A DNA stretch of 64,000 nt from Kibdelosporangium philippinense (lineage in GTDB: Bacteria; Actinomycetota; Actinomycetes; Mycobacteriales; Pseudonocardiaceae), in the NCBI RefSeq assembly GCF_021390435.2, contig NZ_JAJVCN010000004.1, forward strand, positions 1,096,501 through 1,160,500, read 5' to 3'. Each line of letters starts with the position of its first letter. The first letter of the stretch is position 1. The notes beneath the pieces were generated by a model. It ran no database searches, was not told the DNA's origin, and worked only from the letters and a program-made list of their open reading frames with translations. The translations under genes were made by a program, and so were the position numbers. Below, piece after piece: positions 18,029 to 28,615 of the stretch.

Positions 18029-18044
18029 TCGAACAAGCGTTCTT
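18029..18044 (+). promoter_or_regulatory. LexA (SOS) box upstream of ruvC
   Basis: TCGAACAAGCGTTCTT contains the perfect LexA core GAAC-N4-GTTC (18031-18042), 15 bp before the ruvC start. Actinobacterial LexA boxes follow TCGAAC-N4-GTTCGA, and ruvC is a known SOS gene in mycobacteria, so DNA-damage induction of ruvCAB is expected. Confidence 0.8.
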
Positions 18045-18056
18045 AGGGGTGATGGT

Positions 18057-18626
18057 GTGCGGGTGCTCGGCGTCGACCCGGGCTTGACCAGGTGCGGTAT
18101 CGCCGTGGTCGACGGCGGGACCGGCCGCAAGCTCAGCTGTATCGCCGTGGACACGGTCCGCACGCCCGTCGAGGCTGAATTGGCCGAACGGCTGCTTGCC
18201 GTCTCCAACGCGGTCGAGAACTGGCTGGATCTGCACAAGCCGGACGTTGTCGCGGTCGAGCGCGTGTTCAGCCAGTACAACGTGCAGACCGCGATGGGCA
18301 CCGCGCAGGCAGGCGGCGTTGTCGCGGTCGCTGCGGCACGGCGCGGCCTGAAAGTCGAGTTCCACACCCCCAGCGAGGTGAAAGCGGCCGTCACCGGATC
18401 GGGCCGGGCCGACAAGGCCCAGGTGACCGCCATGGTGATGCGGCTGCTGAAGCTCCAGGAGAAACCCGGCACCGCGGACGCCGCCGACGCGCTCGCGTTG
18501 GCCATCTGTCACATTTGGCGCGCGCCGATGCGTGCCCGGCTGGCCGAAGCCGAGCAGCGCGCGGCGGAGTTGGCCAGGGTGCACAAAGCCCGGCTCGCGC
18601 AGGCACGAAAAGGAGCGAAGCGGTGA
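18057..18626 (+). CDS. ruvC: Crossover junction endodeoxyribonuclease RuvC
   Basis: 189-residue Holliday junction resolvase. RNase H fold with the catalytic Asp7 in [10 protein letters not shown], the glutamate in [11 protein letters not shown] and the C-terminal acidic pair in [12 protein letters not shown]. Start GTG 18057 is set by AGGGGT at 18045-18050; earlier in-frame codons overlap the LexA box. It is coupled to ruvA through a GTGA overlap and is first in the ruvCAB operon. Confidence 0.96.
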   Translation: MRVLGVDPGLTRCGIAVVDGGTGRKLSCIAVDTVRTPVEAELAERLLAVSNAVENWLDLHKPDVVAVERVFSQYNVQTAMGTAQAGGVVAVAAARRGLKVEFHTPSEVKAAVTGSGRADKAQVTAMVMRLLKLQEKPGTADAADALALAICHIWRAPMRARLAEAEQRAAELARVHKARLAQARKGAKR

Positions 18627-19219
18627 TCTCGTCGGTACGTGGGCCGGTGCTGTCGGTCGGGCTCGACCACGCGGTGATCGAGGTCGGCGGGGTCGGCTTC
18701 GCGGTGCAGGCCGCCCCTTCCTGCCTGGCCACGCTGCGCAGGGGTGAGGAAGCGCAGCTGTTCACGGCGCTGATCGTGCGCGAGGACTCCTTGACCCTGT
18801 TCGGTTTCGCCGACACGGACGCGCGCGACCTGTTCTACATGCTGCTGACCGTGTCGGGCATCGGGCCACGGCTCGGCCTGGCGATGCTCGCCGTGCTCGA
18901 ACCGGACAAGCTCAGGGCGGCGCTGTCGGAGGGCAACGTCGCGATGCTCACGCAGGTCCCCGGCATCGGCAAGAAGGGCGCCGAGCGGCTGATCATCGAA
19001 CTGCGGGACAAGGTCGGCGCTTTCACCTCCAGCGGCGAAACGCCGGTCGCGCCCTCGGCCAGCGTCGTACGCACCTCGGTCATCGCCGCCCTCGTCGGCC
19101 TCGGGTTCGCGCAGAAGGCCGCCGAGCAGGCCGTCGACGGCGTGCTCGCGGAGAACTCCGCGGGCGACACGTCAGTGGTGCTGCGCAAGTCCCTGGCCAT
19201 CCTCGGTCGCAAGCGGTAG
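18623..19219 (+). CDS. ruvA: Holliday junction DNA helicase subunit RuvA
   Basis: 198 residues. N-terminal OB fold ([20 protein letters not shown]), then tandem helix-hairpin-helix motifs ([19 protein letters not shown] and [19 protein letters not shown]), then the flexible linker and RuvB-binding domain III. It targets RuvB to four-way junctions. GTG start overlaps the ruvC stop. Confidence 0.96.
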   Translation: MISSVRGPVLSVGLDHAVIEVGGVGFAVQAAPSCLATLRRGEEAQLFTALIVREDSLTLFGFADTDARDLFYMLLTVSGIGPRLGLAMLAVLEPDKLRAALSEGNVAMLTQVPGIGKKGAERLIIELRDKVGAFTSSGETPVAPSASVVRTSVIAALVGLGFAQKAAEQAVDGVLAENSAGDTSVVLRKSLAILGRKR

Positions 19220-19228
19220 GGCAGCGGC

Positions 19229-20281
19229 ATGCACCATGACGACCTCGACGAGGACGCGCTGTCCCCGCTCGCCGAACCCGAGGATCGCGACGTCGAGGCG
19301 ACGTTGCGGCCGAAGCGGCTGAGCGAGTTCGTCGGGCAGGCGCGCGTGCGTGAACAGCTGGAACTGGTGCTCGAAGGCGCCATGCGGCGTGGCACGCCAC
19401 CCGACCACGTCCTGCTGTCTGGCCCGCCCGGCCTTGGCAAAACGAGCCTCTCCATGATCATCGCCGCCGAGCTGGGCAGCGCGATCCGGATCACCTCGGG
19501 GCCAGCTCTCGAACGCGCGGGTGACCTCGCCGCGATGCTGTCCAACCTGGTCGAGGGCGATGTGCTGTTCATCGACGAGATCCACCGGATCGCCAGGCCA
19601 GCCGAAGAGATGCTCTATCTGGCGATGGAGGACTTCCGGGTGGACGTCGTGGTCGGCAAGGGCCCCGGCGCGACCAGCATTCCGCTGGACATCGCGCCGT
19701 TCACCCTCGTTGGTGCCACGACCAGGTCCGGCATGCTGACCGGGCCGTTGCGTGACCGGTTCGGCTTCACCGCGCACATGGAGTTCTACGAACCCCACGA
19801 ACTTGAGCAAGTGCTCGCTCGTTCGGCCACGATTCTGGGCGTTGACCTGCGGCCGGACGGCGCCGTGGAGATCGCGCGGCGCTCCCGTGGCACACCCCGG
19901 ATCGCCAACCGGCTGCTGCGCCGCGTCCGCGACTACGCCGAGGTCCGAGCTAACGGTGCGGTCACAGTTGATGTGGCCAAGGCCGCTCTCGAGGTCTACG
20001 ACGTCGACGAACTGGGCCTCGACCGCCTGGACAGGGCGGTTTTGAACGCGCTGGTCAGGTCATTCGGCGGCGGACCGGTGGGTATTTCGACTTTGGCTGT
20101 CGCCGTGGGGGAAGAGTCAACTACCGTGGAGGAAGTGTGCGAGCCGTACCTGGTACGCGCTGGCATGCTGGCAAGGACCCCTCGTGGCCGAGTGGCGACA
20201 GCGACCGCGTGGGCGCATCTCGGGTTGCAAGCCCCGAACGACGCACCAGGTCAAGCGGCGCCTACGCTGTTCGGTGAGTGA
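19229..20281 (+). CDS. ruvB: Holliday junction branch migration ATPase RuvB
   Basis: 350-residue AAA+ motor. Walker [10 protein letters not shown] (residues 65-73), Walker B FIDEIHR, sensor 1 [11 protein letters not shown], and a C-terminal winged helix ([21 protein letters not shown]). Starts 9 bp after ruvA. Works with RuvA in recombination repair; the operon carries an SOS box ahead of ruvC. Confidence 0.97.
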   Translation: MHHDDLDEDALSPLAEPEDRDVEATLRPKRLSEFVGQARVREQLELVLEGAMRRGTPPDHVLLSGPPGLGKTSLSMIIAAELGSAIRITSGPALERAGDLAAMLSNLVEGDVLFIDEIHRIARPAEEMLYLAMEDFRVDVVVGKGPGATSIPLDIAPFTLVGATTRSGMLTGPLRDRFGFTAHMEFYEPHELEQVLARSATILGVDLRPDGAVEIARRSRGTPRIANRLLRRVRDYAEVRANGAVTVDVAKAALEVYDVDELGLDRLDRAVLNALVRSFGGGPVGISTLAVAVGEESTTVEEVCEPYLVRAGMLARTPRGRVATATAWAHLGLQAPNDAPGQAAPTLFGE

Positions 20282-20395
20282 CCGCGCGCACAGGCTGAAT
20301 GTCTGGGCGTAACGCGCTGGTGGCACACTCGGCGGCAGGCAACCAGAACAATCGGGCATTTCGACTCCAACGGGATGTCCGCCGAACGGAGAGAA

Positions 20396-20821
20396 ATGAA
20401 CCTCGGGCAACTGCTTCCGTTTCTGCTGATCGCGGTGCTCATCGTGCCCATGGTGCTGATGAGCCGCAAGCAGAAGCGGGCGATGGCACAGCAGCAGGAA
20501 CTGCAGAACTCGATTGAGGTCGGCGACAAGGTCATGACCACGTCGGGCCTGTACGGCTACGTGGCGAACACCGCCGACGACGCCACGGTCGACATCGAGA
20601 TTGCCGACGGTGTCGTGACCACCTGGTTGCGTGCTGCTGTCCGCGAGAAGGTCAGTGACGACGTCGTCGAGGAGACCGTCGAGGATGACGACGAGGCCGT
20701 CGCCGAGGTCGAGGAGACCAAGGCCGACGAGACCAAGGCCGACGAGAAGAGCGTCGAGTCCGAGACCCCGAAGTCGACCGCCGAGGTCGCGCCGCCGCTG
20801 GAGCAGACCAAAAAGAGCTGA
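20396..20821 (+). CDS. yajC: Preprotein translocase accessory subunit YajC
   Basis: 141 residues: an N-terminal membrane helix (LLPFLLIAVLIVPMVLM), then the conserved RKQKRAM and VGDKVMTTSGLYGYV segments. The C-terminal 50 residues are a long Glu/Asp/Lys-rich tail, longer than in enterobacteria. The ATG at 20396 follows CGGAGAGAA. YajC associates with SecDF, encoded just downstream. Confidence 0.92.
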   Translation: MNLGQLLPFLLIAVLIVPMVLMSRKQKRAMAQQQELQNSIEVGDKVMTTSGLYGYVANTADDATVDIEIADGVVTTWLRAAVREKVSDDVVEETVEDDDEAVAEVEETKADETKADEKSVESETPKSTAEVAPPLEQTKKS

Positions 20822-20873
20822 CCGCTTTACGTCGCGCGCTGGGGAAACACCAACCTCATCGCCTTCGCGGTAC

Positions 20874-20913
20874 GCTGCGCCCTCACCCATTCGAGATCGG
20901 GTGCGGGCGCAGC
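20874..20913 (+). terminator. Hairpin between yajC and secD
   Basis: Perfect 9-bp arms GCTGCGCCC (20874-20882) and GGGCGCAGC (20905-20913), with an inner ACCC/GGGT pairing. There is no U tract, so it could be a weak terminator, attenuator or processing site within the yajC-secDF transcript. Confidence 0.5.
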
Positions 20914-20970
20914 GTCATGACCAACCCGATCCCGGTCCCCAACTAGTGACCCATAGAGAGACGGACAGAC

Positions 20971-22770
20971 GTGGCACCATCGGCTGGGCACTTCCGCCCC
21001 GTTCGTTATCTCGCCTTCTTCATAGCGATCATCGCGGTCCTCTACGGGCTGGTGTTCGGCACAGGTGACCACAAACCGGTCCCCAAGCTGGGCATCGACC
21101 TCAAAGGTGGCACCCGTGTGGTGCTGACCGCGCGAACGCTGGACGGCAACGCGCCGAGCCCTGAGTCCCTCAACCAGGCACGGCAGATCATCGAGACGCG
21201 CGTCAACGGCCAGGGCATCAGCGGTGCCGAGGTGGTCCTCGACGGCAACAACATCGTGATCACGGTGCCAGGTGACGGCGGCGAGAAGGCCAAGGAACTC
21301 GGTCAGACCGCGACCCTCGGCTTCCGCAAGGTTCTGAATTACATTCCGAACACGCCTCAGCAGCCGCCGGCCTCGCAGACGCCGCCGACCAGCGGGACCC
21401 AGCCCCCGCCGTCCGGCAGCCAGTCGTCCACGCCACCTCCGTCCGGCAGCGCGACCGCAGGGGCACCGTCGGGGACCAACCAGCCGCAGGGCCGCCCGGC
21501 GCCGCACGTGCAGCAGCAGCCATCCGGTAGCGCCACGCCCACGCCGCCGCCTGCCAGCCAGCCCGCGCCGCCGCCCACCGACACGGGTGCGGTCAGCCCC
21601 GAGGTCGCCGCACAGATCAAGGCCGCACGTGATCTGCGGCAGAACCCGGCACTGGCCACCGCCGAGGACGGCGGCAACGCCGCGCAGGCCGACCAGACCG
21701 CGCAGCAGACCGCGCTGTTGTCGTTGAGCTGCGAGGCCGACGACCCGCTGGTCGGCAACGACGACCCGAACCTGCCGCTGGTCGCGTGCAACCAGGAAGG
21801 CACCGAGAAGTACGTCCTGAGCAAGGTCTTCCTGCGCGGAACGGACATCAGCGACGCCAACGCCGCCCCGAACTCCCAGGGCGCGGGCTTCGTGGTCAAC
21901 CTGTCCTTCAACGGCACCGGCTCGGAGATCTGGGCCAAGTTCACCGCCGCCAACGTCGGCCAGCGCGCCGCGTTCGTGCTGGACACCAAGGTCGTCTCGG
22001 CCCCGGAGATCCGTGGCCCGATCCCCGGCGGCAACACCGAGATCAGCGGTAACTTCAACCAGCGCAGCGCGACCGCGCTGTCCGACGTGCTGAAGTACGG
22101 TTCGCTGCCGCTGTCATTCCAGTCGTCGGACGCCGAAACCGTCTCCGCGACCCTCGGACTGGCGTCGCTGCAGGCAGGCATCATCGCCGGCGCGATCGGC
22201 CTGCTGCTGGTGTTCATCTACTGCTTGTTCTACTACCGCCTGCTCGGCGTGCTGACGATCCTGTCGCTGGCGCTGTCGTTCGCGATCGTCTACGCGATCA
22301 TCGTGCTGTTCGGCCGGTTCATCGGCTACAGCCTCGACCTCGCGGGCGTCGCCGGTCTGATCGTCGCGATCGGTTTCACCGCGGACTCGTTCGTGGTGTT
22401 CTTCGAACGACTCAAGGACGAAATGCGAGAAGGCCGAACATTCCGCTCGGCCGTACCGCGTGCGTGGGTCCGTGCCCGTCGCACGATCCTGTCGGCCGAC
22501 GCGGTGCTCTTCCTGTCCGCCGCAGTGCTGTACCTGCTGGCTGTCGGCCAGGTGAAGGGCTTCGCGTTCACCCTCGGCATGTCCACGGTCCTCGACCTGA
22601 TCGTGGTGTTCCTGGTGACGCACCCGCTGGTGTCGATCGTCTCGCGGTCCAAGCGACTGTCCAACCCCAAGCTCGTCGGGCTCGGTGCGGCGCACCGCGA
22701 GAGCCACGCCGCCGAACAGTCCCAACCGGCCAGCACCGGCCGTACCGGTCCCACAGTGAAGGAGGCCTGA
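20971..22770 (+). CDS. secD: Protein translocase subunit SecD
   Basis: 599 residues of the RND-type SecDF complex that uses the proton gradient to complete protein export. Membrane helix 1 at residues 12-30, the D1 motif GIDLKGGTRVVL (41-52), then a periplasmic domain interrupted by a proline/serine/glutamine-rich stretch at about 125-205, and five C-terminal helices with GFTADSFVVFFERLKDEMREG. GTG start after GAGACGGA. Adjacent to secF with a 1-bp gap. Confidence 0.95.
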   Translation: MAPSAGHFRPVRYLAFFIAIIAVLYGLVFGTGDHKPVPKLGIDLKGGTRVVLTARTLDGNAPSPESLNQARQIIETRVNGQGISGAEVVLDGNNIVITVPGDGGEKAKELGQTATLGFRKVLNYIPNTPQQPPASQTPPTSGTQPPPSGSQSSTPPPSGSATAGAPSGTNQPQGRPAPHVQQQPSGSATPTPPPASQPAPPPTDTGAVSPEVAAQIKAARDLRQNPALATAEDGGNAAQADQTAQQTALLSLSCEADDPLVGNDDPNLPLVACNQEGTEKYVLSKVFLRGTDISDANAAPNSQGAGFVVNLSFNGTGSEIWAKFTAANVGQRAAFVLDTKVVSAPEIRGPIPGGNTEISGNFNQRSATALSDVLKYGSLPLSFQSSDAETVSATLGLASLQAGIIAGAIGLLLVFIYCLFYYRLLGVLTILSLALSFAIVYAIIVLFGRFIGYSLDLAGVAGLIVAIGFTADSFVVFFERLKDEMREGRTFRSAVPRAWVRARRTILSADAVLFLSAAVLYLLAVGQVKGFAFTLGMSTVLDLIVVFLVTHPLVSIVSRSKRLSNPKLVGLGAAHRESHAAEQSQPASTGRTGPTVKEA

Positions 22771-22771
22771 G

Positions 22772-24004
22772 GTGGCCGGCGAGGAAACGCCAACGGCGCC
22801 GCAGACGCCAAAGCCCGTCAAGCGCGGCTCGTTCTTCCAGCGTCTTTACGTCGGAAACGGCGCGCTTGACGTCATCGGCAAGCGCAAGCGCTGGTACATC
22901 TTCTTCTCAGCACTAGTGCTGGTCTGCCTCGCGTCGATCGCGATCAAGGGCTTCAACTTCGGTATCGACTTCGAAGGCGGCACCAAGATCCAGCTGGACG
23001 CCGACGGCGCCAGGGGCACGATCACGACCGAGCAAGTCACCCAGGTCTACACCGACACGCTGGGTGAGCCGCCGGAGTCGGTACAGAGTGTCGGTGTCGG
23101 CGACAGCGCGTCCATCCAGATCCGGACCGAGACGCTCAACCCCAACCAGGTCTCGCGGCTCAAGGCCGTGCTGACCGCGCAGCTGCAGCCGGAAGGTTCG
23201 ATCAGCGACAGCGCGGTCAGTGGTACGTGGGGTGGCGAGGTCACCACCCAGGCGCTGATCGCACTGCTCGTGTTCCTGGTCCTGGTGACGATCTTCCTCG
23301 CGCTGTACTTCGAGCTGCGGATGGCGCTGGCCGCGCTGATCACGCTGTTCCACGACGTGGTCGTGACCGCGGGTATCTACTCGCTGGTCGGCTTCGAGGT
23401 CACCCCGGCGACCGCGATCGGTCTGCTGACCATTCTCGGCTTCTCGCTGTACGACACGGTGGTCGTGTTCGACAAGGTCAAGGAGAACACCCGCGGCCTG
23501 CTTGGACTGACTCGCCGGACGTACGGTGAAGCGGCCAACCTCGCGGTCAACCAGACCCTGATGCGCTCGATCAACACCGCGCTCATCGCGTTGCTGCCGG
23601 TCATCGGCCTGTTCGTGGTCGGCGCCATCCTGCTGGGTGTCGGCACCCTGCAGGACCTCGCGCTCGTGCAGATCGCGGGCATGCTCGCCGGCGTGATCTC
23701 CTCGATCGGCCTGGCCACGCCGCTGCTGGTGGACTTCACCATGCGTAACCCGAAGTTCCAGCAGCAGGCCAGGCGCGTGTACGCGCGTCGGGCCAACCTC
23801 GCGGCACGTGCCGCTGGCGCCACGAGCGTGGAGGGCGACCAGGCGGAGTCCTTCGACGACGAGTCGCTTGGCGCGGAGTTGCGTCGCGAGCGCGCGCTCA
23901 GCGCGGCTGGTGGCGTGCCTGTGCGTAACCCCAGCGCCGCTGAGCAGCGGCGCAGGCAGGGCCAGCCGCAGGGCAAGCGGCCCACCGGGAAGCGCAAGCA
24001 CTGA
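22772..24004 (+). CDS. secF: Protein translocase subunit SecF
   Basis: 410 residues with six membrane helices. Marks are GIDFEGGTKIQL after helix 1, the SecF motif GFSLYDTVVVFDKVKENTRG and NQTLMRSINTALIALLPV. A basic C-terminal cytoplasmic tail of about 90 residues follows. Its TGA overlaps the apt ATG, so secD-secF-apt are coupled. Confidence 0.95.
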   Translation: MAGEETPTAPQTPKPVKRGSFFQRLYVGNGALDVIGKRKRWYIFFSALVLVCLASIAIKGFNFGIDFEGGTKIQLDADGARGTITTEQVTQVYTDTLGEPPESVQSVGVGDSASIQIRTETLNPNQVSRLKAVLTAQLQPEGSISDSAVSGTWGGEVTTQALIALLVFLVLVTIFLALYFELRMALAALITLFHDVVVTAGIYSLVGFEVTPATAIGLLTILGFSLYDTVVVFDKVKENTRGLLGLTRRTYGEAANLAVNQTLMRSINTALIALLPVIGLFVVGAILLGVGTLQDLALVQIAGMLAGVISSIGLATPLLVDFTMRNPKFQQQARRVYARRANLAARAAGATSVEGDQAESFDDESLGAELRRERALSAAGGVPVRNPSAAEQRRRQGQPQGKRPTGKRKH

Positions 24005-24528
24005 TGGAGTTGAACCAGGCACTCGCCCTGATCCGGCGAGTGCCTGATTTCCCTGAACCGGGCGTGCTGTTCCAGGACATCACGCCCGTTCTGGGCGATC
24101 CCGGGGGTTTCAAGGCCGTTATCGACGCGATGGCGTCCGAGGTCGGCAGTGACGGTCCTGTCGACGCGATCGTCGCTATCGACGCGCGCGGGTTTTTCTT
24201 CGGCGCCGCCGTCGCGTACTCACTTGGACTCGGCGTCGTTCCCGTCCGCAAGGCGGGCAAGCTTCCCGCGGTCGGCGGCAAGGCCACGTACTCGCTCGAA
24301 TACGGCACCGCCGAACTCGAGATCCCCTCGGACGTGATCAAGCCAGGGCAGCGAGTGGCCGTCATCGACGACGTGCTGGCCACCGGCGGTACCGCGAACG
24401 CCGCATGTGAGCTGGTCGAGCTTGCCAAGGGAGAAGTGGCCGGTATCACAGTGCTGCTGGAGATTGGCGCACTGGGCGGTCGTAGCCGACTTGTCGGACG
24501 TAAAGTTCATCCGCTACTCACCGTGTGA
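24004..24528 (+). CDS. apt: Adenine phosphoribosyltransferase
   Basis: 174-residue type I phosphoribosyltransferase salvaging adenine to AMP with PRPP. The PRPP loop is VAVIDDVLATGGTANAA (about residues 119-135), and the APRT-specific DFPEPGVLFQDITPVL and IDARGFFFGAAVAY segments are present. ATG overlaps the secF stop. The secDF-apt-rel order is the usual actinobacterial one. Confidence 0.95.
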   Translation: MELNQALALIRRVPDFPEPGVLFQDITPVLGDPGGFKAVIDAMASEVGSDGPVDAIVAIDARGFFFGAAVAYSLGLGVVPVRKAGKLPAVGGKATYSLEYGTAELEIPSDVIKPGQRVAVIDDVLATGGTANAACELVELAKGEVAGITVLLEIGALGGRSRLVGRKVHPLLTV

Positions 24529-24640
24529 GGAGCACCGCCCACCGCGAACGGGCATGGTTACCAGGGCTAACGCGTTATTCTCAATACAAGGGCCGCAGTC
24601 GTGGCCCTGGAGGCTCTGGTGACGTGCGGGGAGCGTGTGA

Positions 24641-26956
24641 GTGAGTCATGACGTGGAGTCCGCGGCGAGCCTGAAGCCGGCCTCGGAACAGCCGGCCGTA
24701 CCAAGGCCGCCCTCAGCGACGCGTCGTGTCCGCACACGGCTCGCCCGCCGAATCACCGCGCAGCGCGCGGCCCCGGTCAAGCAGGTGCTCGAACCGCTGG
24801 CCGCGGTGCACCGTGAACTGCACCCCAAAGCTGACCTCGGGCTGCTGCAGCAGGCGTACGACGTTGCCGAGGAGAAGCACCGGCACCAGCGCCGCAAGTC
24901 CGGCGACCCGTACATCACCCACCCGCTCGCGGTCGCGACGATCCTCGCCGAGCTGGGCATGGACACCACGACCCTGGTCGCGGCACTGCTGCACGACACG
25001 GTCGAGGACACGGACTACTCGCTTGAGCTGCTGCGCGCCGATTTCGGCGACGAGGTGGCGCACCTGGTCGACGGCGTCACCAAGCTGGACAAGGTCAAGC
25101 TGGGCACGGCCGCCGAAGCCGAGACCATCCGCAAGATGATCATCGCGATGGCCAAGGACCCAAGGGTTCTGGTGATCAAGCTGGCCGACCGGCTGCACAA
25201 CATGCGCACCATGCGGTTCCTCCCGCCGGAGAAGCAGGCGCGTAAGGCCAAGGAGACCCTCGAGGTGCTGGCCCCGCTGGCGCACCGGCTGGGCATGGCC
25301 ACGGTCAAATGGGAGCTTGAGGACCTCGCGTTCGCGATCCTGCAGCCCAAGAAGTTCAACGAGATCGTCCGCCTGGTCGCCAACCGCGCGCCGTCCCGCG
25401 AGAACTACCTCAACGCGGTGATCGAGGAGCTGGACAAGCACCTGAGCGACGCGAAGATCAAGTGCACGGTCGAGGGCAGGCAGAAGCGCTACTACTCGAT
25501 CCACCAGAAGATGATCGTGCGCGGGCGCGACTTCGACGACATCCACGACCTGGTCGGCGTCCGGCTGATGGTCGAGGACGTGCGCGACTGTTATGCGGCG
25601 ATGGGCGTCGTGCACGCGATGTGGCAGCCGATGCCCGGCCGGTTCAAGGACTACATCGCGCAGCCGCGGTTCGGCGTCTACCAGTCGCTGCACACGACAG
25701 TGATCGGTCCGGACGGCAAGCCGCTCGAGGTGCAGATCCGTACGCACGACATGCACCACACCGCCGAATACGGCATCGCCGCACACTGGCGCTACAAGGA
25801 GACCCGCGGCACCCACGACAGCAAGGGTGTCGAAGTCGACGAGATGGCCTGGATGCGCCAATTGCTCGACTGGCAGCGTGAGGCCGCGGACCCGGGGGAG
25901 TTCCTCGAGTCGCTGCGCTACCAGTTCTCCACGCGCGAGATCTTCGTGTTCACGCCGAAGGGCGACGTCATCACGCTGCCCGCCGGGTCAACCCCGGTGG
26001 ACTTCGCGTACGCCGTGCACACCGAGGTCGGTCACCGGTGCATCGGCGCCCGTGTGAACGGCCGGCTGGTCGCGCTCGAGCGCAAGCTGGAAAACGGCGA
26101 GGTCGTCGAGATCTTCACCTCGAAGGCCGAAGGTGCCGGTCCTTCTCGTGACTGGTTGCAGTTCGCGGCTTCGCCGCGGGCCCGGGCCAAGATCAAGCAG
26201 TGGTTCGCGAAGGAGCGTCGCGAAGAGGCGATCGAAGCGGGCAAGGACGCGATCGCCAAGGAAGTTCGCCGGGTCGGGCTGCCCATGCAGCGTCTGGTGT
26301 CGGTTGACGCGATGACGGCTTTGTCCCGTGAGCTCCGGTACCCGGACATCAGTTCACTGTATGCGGCTGTCGGCGAAGGCCACACTTCGGGCCGCCACGT
26401 CGTTCAGCGGCTTGTGGCGCTGCTCGGCGGCGTCGAACACGCCGAGGAGGAACTCGCCGAGCGGGCGACGCCCTCGACCGTCACGCGCCGCCGGGCATCT
26501 GGCGACGCGGGCGTGGTCGTCAAGGGCGCTTCGGACGTGTGGGTCAAACTTGCGCGGTGCTGCACTCCCGTGCCTGGCGACGACATCCTTGGGTTCGTCA
26601 CCCGGGGCGGTGGCGTCAGCGTGCACAGGACGGACTGCACTAACGCGGACGAGCTGCTCGCGGAGCCGGAGCGGTTGGTGGACGTCGAGTGGGCGCCATC
26701 GGCGTCTTCGGTGTTCCTTGTCGCGATCCAGGTGGAGGCGCTGGATCGGCACCGGTTGCTGTCCGACGTGACCAAGGTGCTCGCTGATGAGCGGGTCAAC
26801 ATCCTGTCGGCGTCGGTGACGACATCCCGGGACAGGGTCGCGGTTTCGCGATTCTCGTTCGAGATGGGCGACCCGAAGCACCTGGGTCACGTGCTGAAGG
26901 CCGTCCGGAGCGTCGAAGGCGTCTACGACGTCTACCGGGTGACCTCAGCGTCCTAA
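24641..26956 (+). CDS. rel: Bifunctional (p)ppGpp synthetase/hydrolase Rel
   Basis: 771 residues with the full RSH layout: HD hydrolase domain (LLHDTVEDT, His118-Asp119), synthetase domain ([20 protein letters not shown]), TGS domain ([23 protein letters not shown]), a zinc-finger region ([11 protein letters not shown]) and a C-terminal ACT domain. It governs the stringent response from the ribosome. GTG 24641 is set by CGGGGAG upstream. A small 6-bp hairpin lies at 24589-24608 in the leader. An IS1380-family element has inserted 12 bp after the stop codon. Confidence 0.96.
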   Translation: MSHDVESAASLKPASEQPAVPRPPSATRRVRTRLARRITAQRAAPVKQVLEPLAAVHRELHPKADLGLLQQAYDVAEEKHRHQRRKSGDPYITHPLAVATILAELGMDTTTLVAALLHDTVEDTDYSLELLRADFGDEVAHLVDGVTKLDKVKLGTAAEAETIRKMIIAMAKDPRVLVIKLADRLHNMRTMRFLPPEKQARKAKETLEVLAPLAHRLGMATVKWELEDLAFAILQPKKFNEIVRLVANRAPSRENYLNAVIEELDKHLSDAKIKCTVEGRQKRYYSIHQKMIVRGRDFDDIHDLVGVRLMVEDVRDCYAAMGVVHAMWQPMPGRFKDYIAQPRFGVYQSLHTTVIGPDGKPLEVQIRTHDMHHTAEYGIAAHWRYKETRGTHDSKGVEVDEMAWMRQLLDWQREAADPGEFLESLRYQFSTREIFVFTPKGDVITLPAGSTPVDFAYAVHTEVGHRCIGARVNGRLVALERKLENGEVVEIFTSKAEGAGPSRDWLQFAASPRARAKIKQWFAKERREEAIEAGKDAIAKEVRRVGLPMQRLVSVDAMTALSRELRYPDISSLYAAVGEGHTSGRHVVQRLVALLGGVEHAEEELAERATPSTVTRRRASGDAGVVVKGASDVWVKLARCCTPVPGDDILGFVTRGGGVSVHRTDCTNADELLAEPERLVDVEWAPSASSVFLVAIQVEALDRHRLLSDVTKVLADERVNILSASVTTSRDRVAVSRFSFEMGDPKHLGHVLKAVRSVEGVYDVYRVTSAS

Positions 26957-26968
26957 CGGCGCGCCTAA

Positions 26969-26983
26969 CCCAGGTGTTTCACG
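26969..26983 (+). repeat. IS1380-family left inverted repeat
   Basis: CCCAGGTGTTTCACG, preceded by the CTAA target duplication. Confidence 0.85.
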
Positions 26984-27088
26984 CGGATAGCCGCGACACG
27001 AGCCGTAGATAGAACGAAGTGCCTGCCCTGTAAGGGAAACTGGGACTTGTCTAGGGTCCAGGTTCTCGAACGGGAAGGCACTTCGCGG

Positions 27089-28477
27089 ATGAAGCGTATC
27101 GAACGGTCCCGCCGGGTCAAGGTCAGCGCGGACGGTACGGGTGTCGTGTCGCATGCCGGGGTCGGAATGCTGCGGGAACTGGCCTGGGATACCGGGCTGG
27201 TGAGCGGGATCAGCACTGCGCTGGCCGACACCTATGCCGGACGGTGGCAGCACGCGCCAGGCCGGGTGTTCACCGACCTGGCGGTCGCGATCGCAGATGG
27301 CGGCGACTGTGTCTCCCACATCGAGGTGTTCGGCGACCGGCACGAGGTATGCGGGCCGGTCGCGTCGATGCCGACCACCTGGCGGATGCTGGACCGCGTT
27401 GACCCGGCCCATCTGTCCAGGGTGCGTGCCGCGCGGGCAGCGGCACGGGAACGGGCCTGGGCCGCCGGCGCCACCCCGGACCTGACACAGCTGCTGCGGA
27501 TCGATTTCGACGCCACAGTCACGATCTCGCACGCGGAGACCAAGCAAAACGCGGCGAAAACCTGGAAACGCACGTTCGGGTTTCACCCGTTGCTGGCGTT
27601 TCTGGACCGCCCGGAGGTCTCCGGCGGCGAGGCCCTGGCCGGGTTGCTGCGTCCGGGCAACGCGGGCAGCAACACCGCCGCCGATCATGTCACCGTGCTG
27701 GAGCAGGCGTTGGCCGCCCTGCCCGAGCACGCCCGGCCTCGGCCGGGTGACCCGGACACGGTGCGGGTGGTGGCCCGCTCGGACTCCGCCGGCGCCACCC
27801 ACGCCTTCGCGACGGCGTGCCGGGATCGTGGGGTGTGGTTCTCCTTCGGGTTCCCCGTGGACGCCCGCATCCAGGCCATCGTGGATGAGGTGCCCGACCA
27901 GTGCTGGCAATCCGCGATCGAGTCGGATGGCGGGATCCGGGACGGCGCCTGGGTCGCCGAGGTCACCGGCCTGCTGGACCTGACAGCCTGGCCGGAAGGC
28001 TCCCGGGTGCTGCTGCGCGCCGAACGTCCCCATCCCGGTGCGCAGTTGCGGTTCACCGACGTCGACGGGCACCGGATCACCGCGTTCATCACCGACATTC
28101 CCGAGCGGGTGATCCCCGGTCAGAACGCCGGGCTGGAGCTTGACCACCGCCAGCACGCCCGGGTCGAAGACCGCATCCGGGAAGGCAAAGCCGCCGGGCT
28201 GCGTAACCTTCCCTGCCGGGGGTGGGATGAGAACGTCGCCTGGCTGGAAACCCTGCTGGCAGCCACGGATCTGGTGTGCTGGGCCAAACTGCTCGGGTTC
28301 ACCGGCACACCGGAGTTGGCGCATGCCGAGATCGCCACCTTCCGCAATCTGGTGTTGCACGTGGCCGCCCGCATCACCCGCAGCGCCCGGCAGGTCCGCC
28401 TCCGTATCGACCGGACCTGGAAATACGCCGATGCCATCGCCGAGGCGTGGTTGAGGATCCGTGCCGCGTTCACCTGA
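27089..28477 (+). CDS. IS1380-family transposase
   Basis: 462 residues from the ATG at 27089; an in-frame TTG at 27047 would add 14 residues. DDE-type transposase: LLRIDFDATVTISHAETK carries the first Asp, VVARSDSAGATHAF the second, and the C-terminal region with LEFRN-like ATFRNLVLHVAARITRSAR is typical of the IS1380 group. The frame is intact from start to TGA. It lies between matched inverted repeats and target duplications. Confidence 0.9.
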   Translation: MKRIERSRRVKVSADGTGVVSHAGVGMLRELAWDTGLVSGISTALADTYAGRWQHAPGRVFTDLAVAIADGGDCVSHIEVFGDRHEVCGPVASMPTTWRMLDRVDPAHLSRVRAARAAARERAWAAGATPDLTQLLRIDFDATVTISHAETKQNAAKTWKRTFGFHPLLAFLDRPEVSGGEALAGLLRPGNAGSNTAADHVTVLEQALAALPEHARPRPGDPDTVRVVARSDSAGATHAFATACRDRGVWFSFGFPVDARIQAIVDEVPDQCWQSAIESDGGIRDGAWVAEVTGLLDLTAWPEGSRVLLRAERPHPGAQLRFTDVDGHRITAFITDIPERVIPGQNAGLELDHRQHARVEDRIREGKAAGLRNLPCRGWDENVAWLETLLAATDLVCWAKLLGFTGTPELAHAEIATFRNLVLHVAARITRSARQVRLRIDRTWKYADAIAEAWLRIRAAFT

Positions 28478-28615
28478 CCCGTCCACCCTGTCCCGACGAC
28501 CCGAAAGACCCCGGAGCGGCCGACACGACAGCAGGTCGGCGGCATGCTCGCGCCTATCTCTCGAATCGCTCGCCGCGAGATCAACCAGACTCAACACAAG
28601 ATCATCCCGGGATCA

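Noticed and set aside
26945-28597. A 550-codon open frame antisense to the IS1380 transposase
   Set aside because: No motif; it extends beyond both IS ends, as a chance open frame would.
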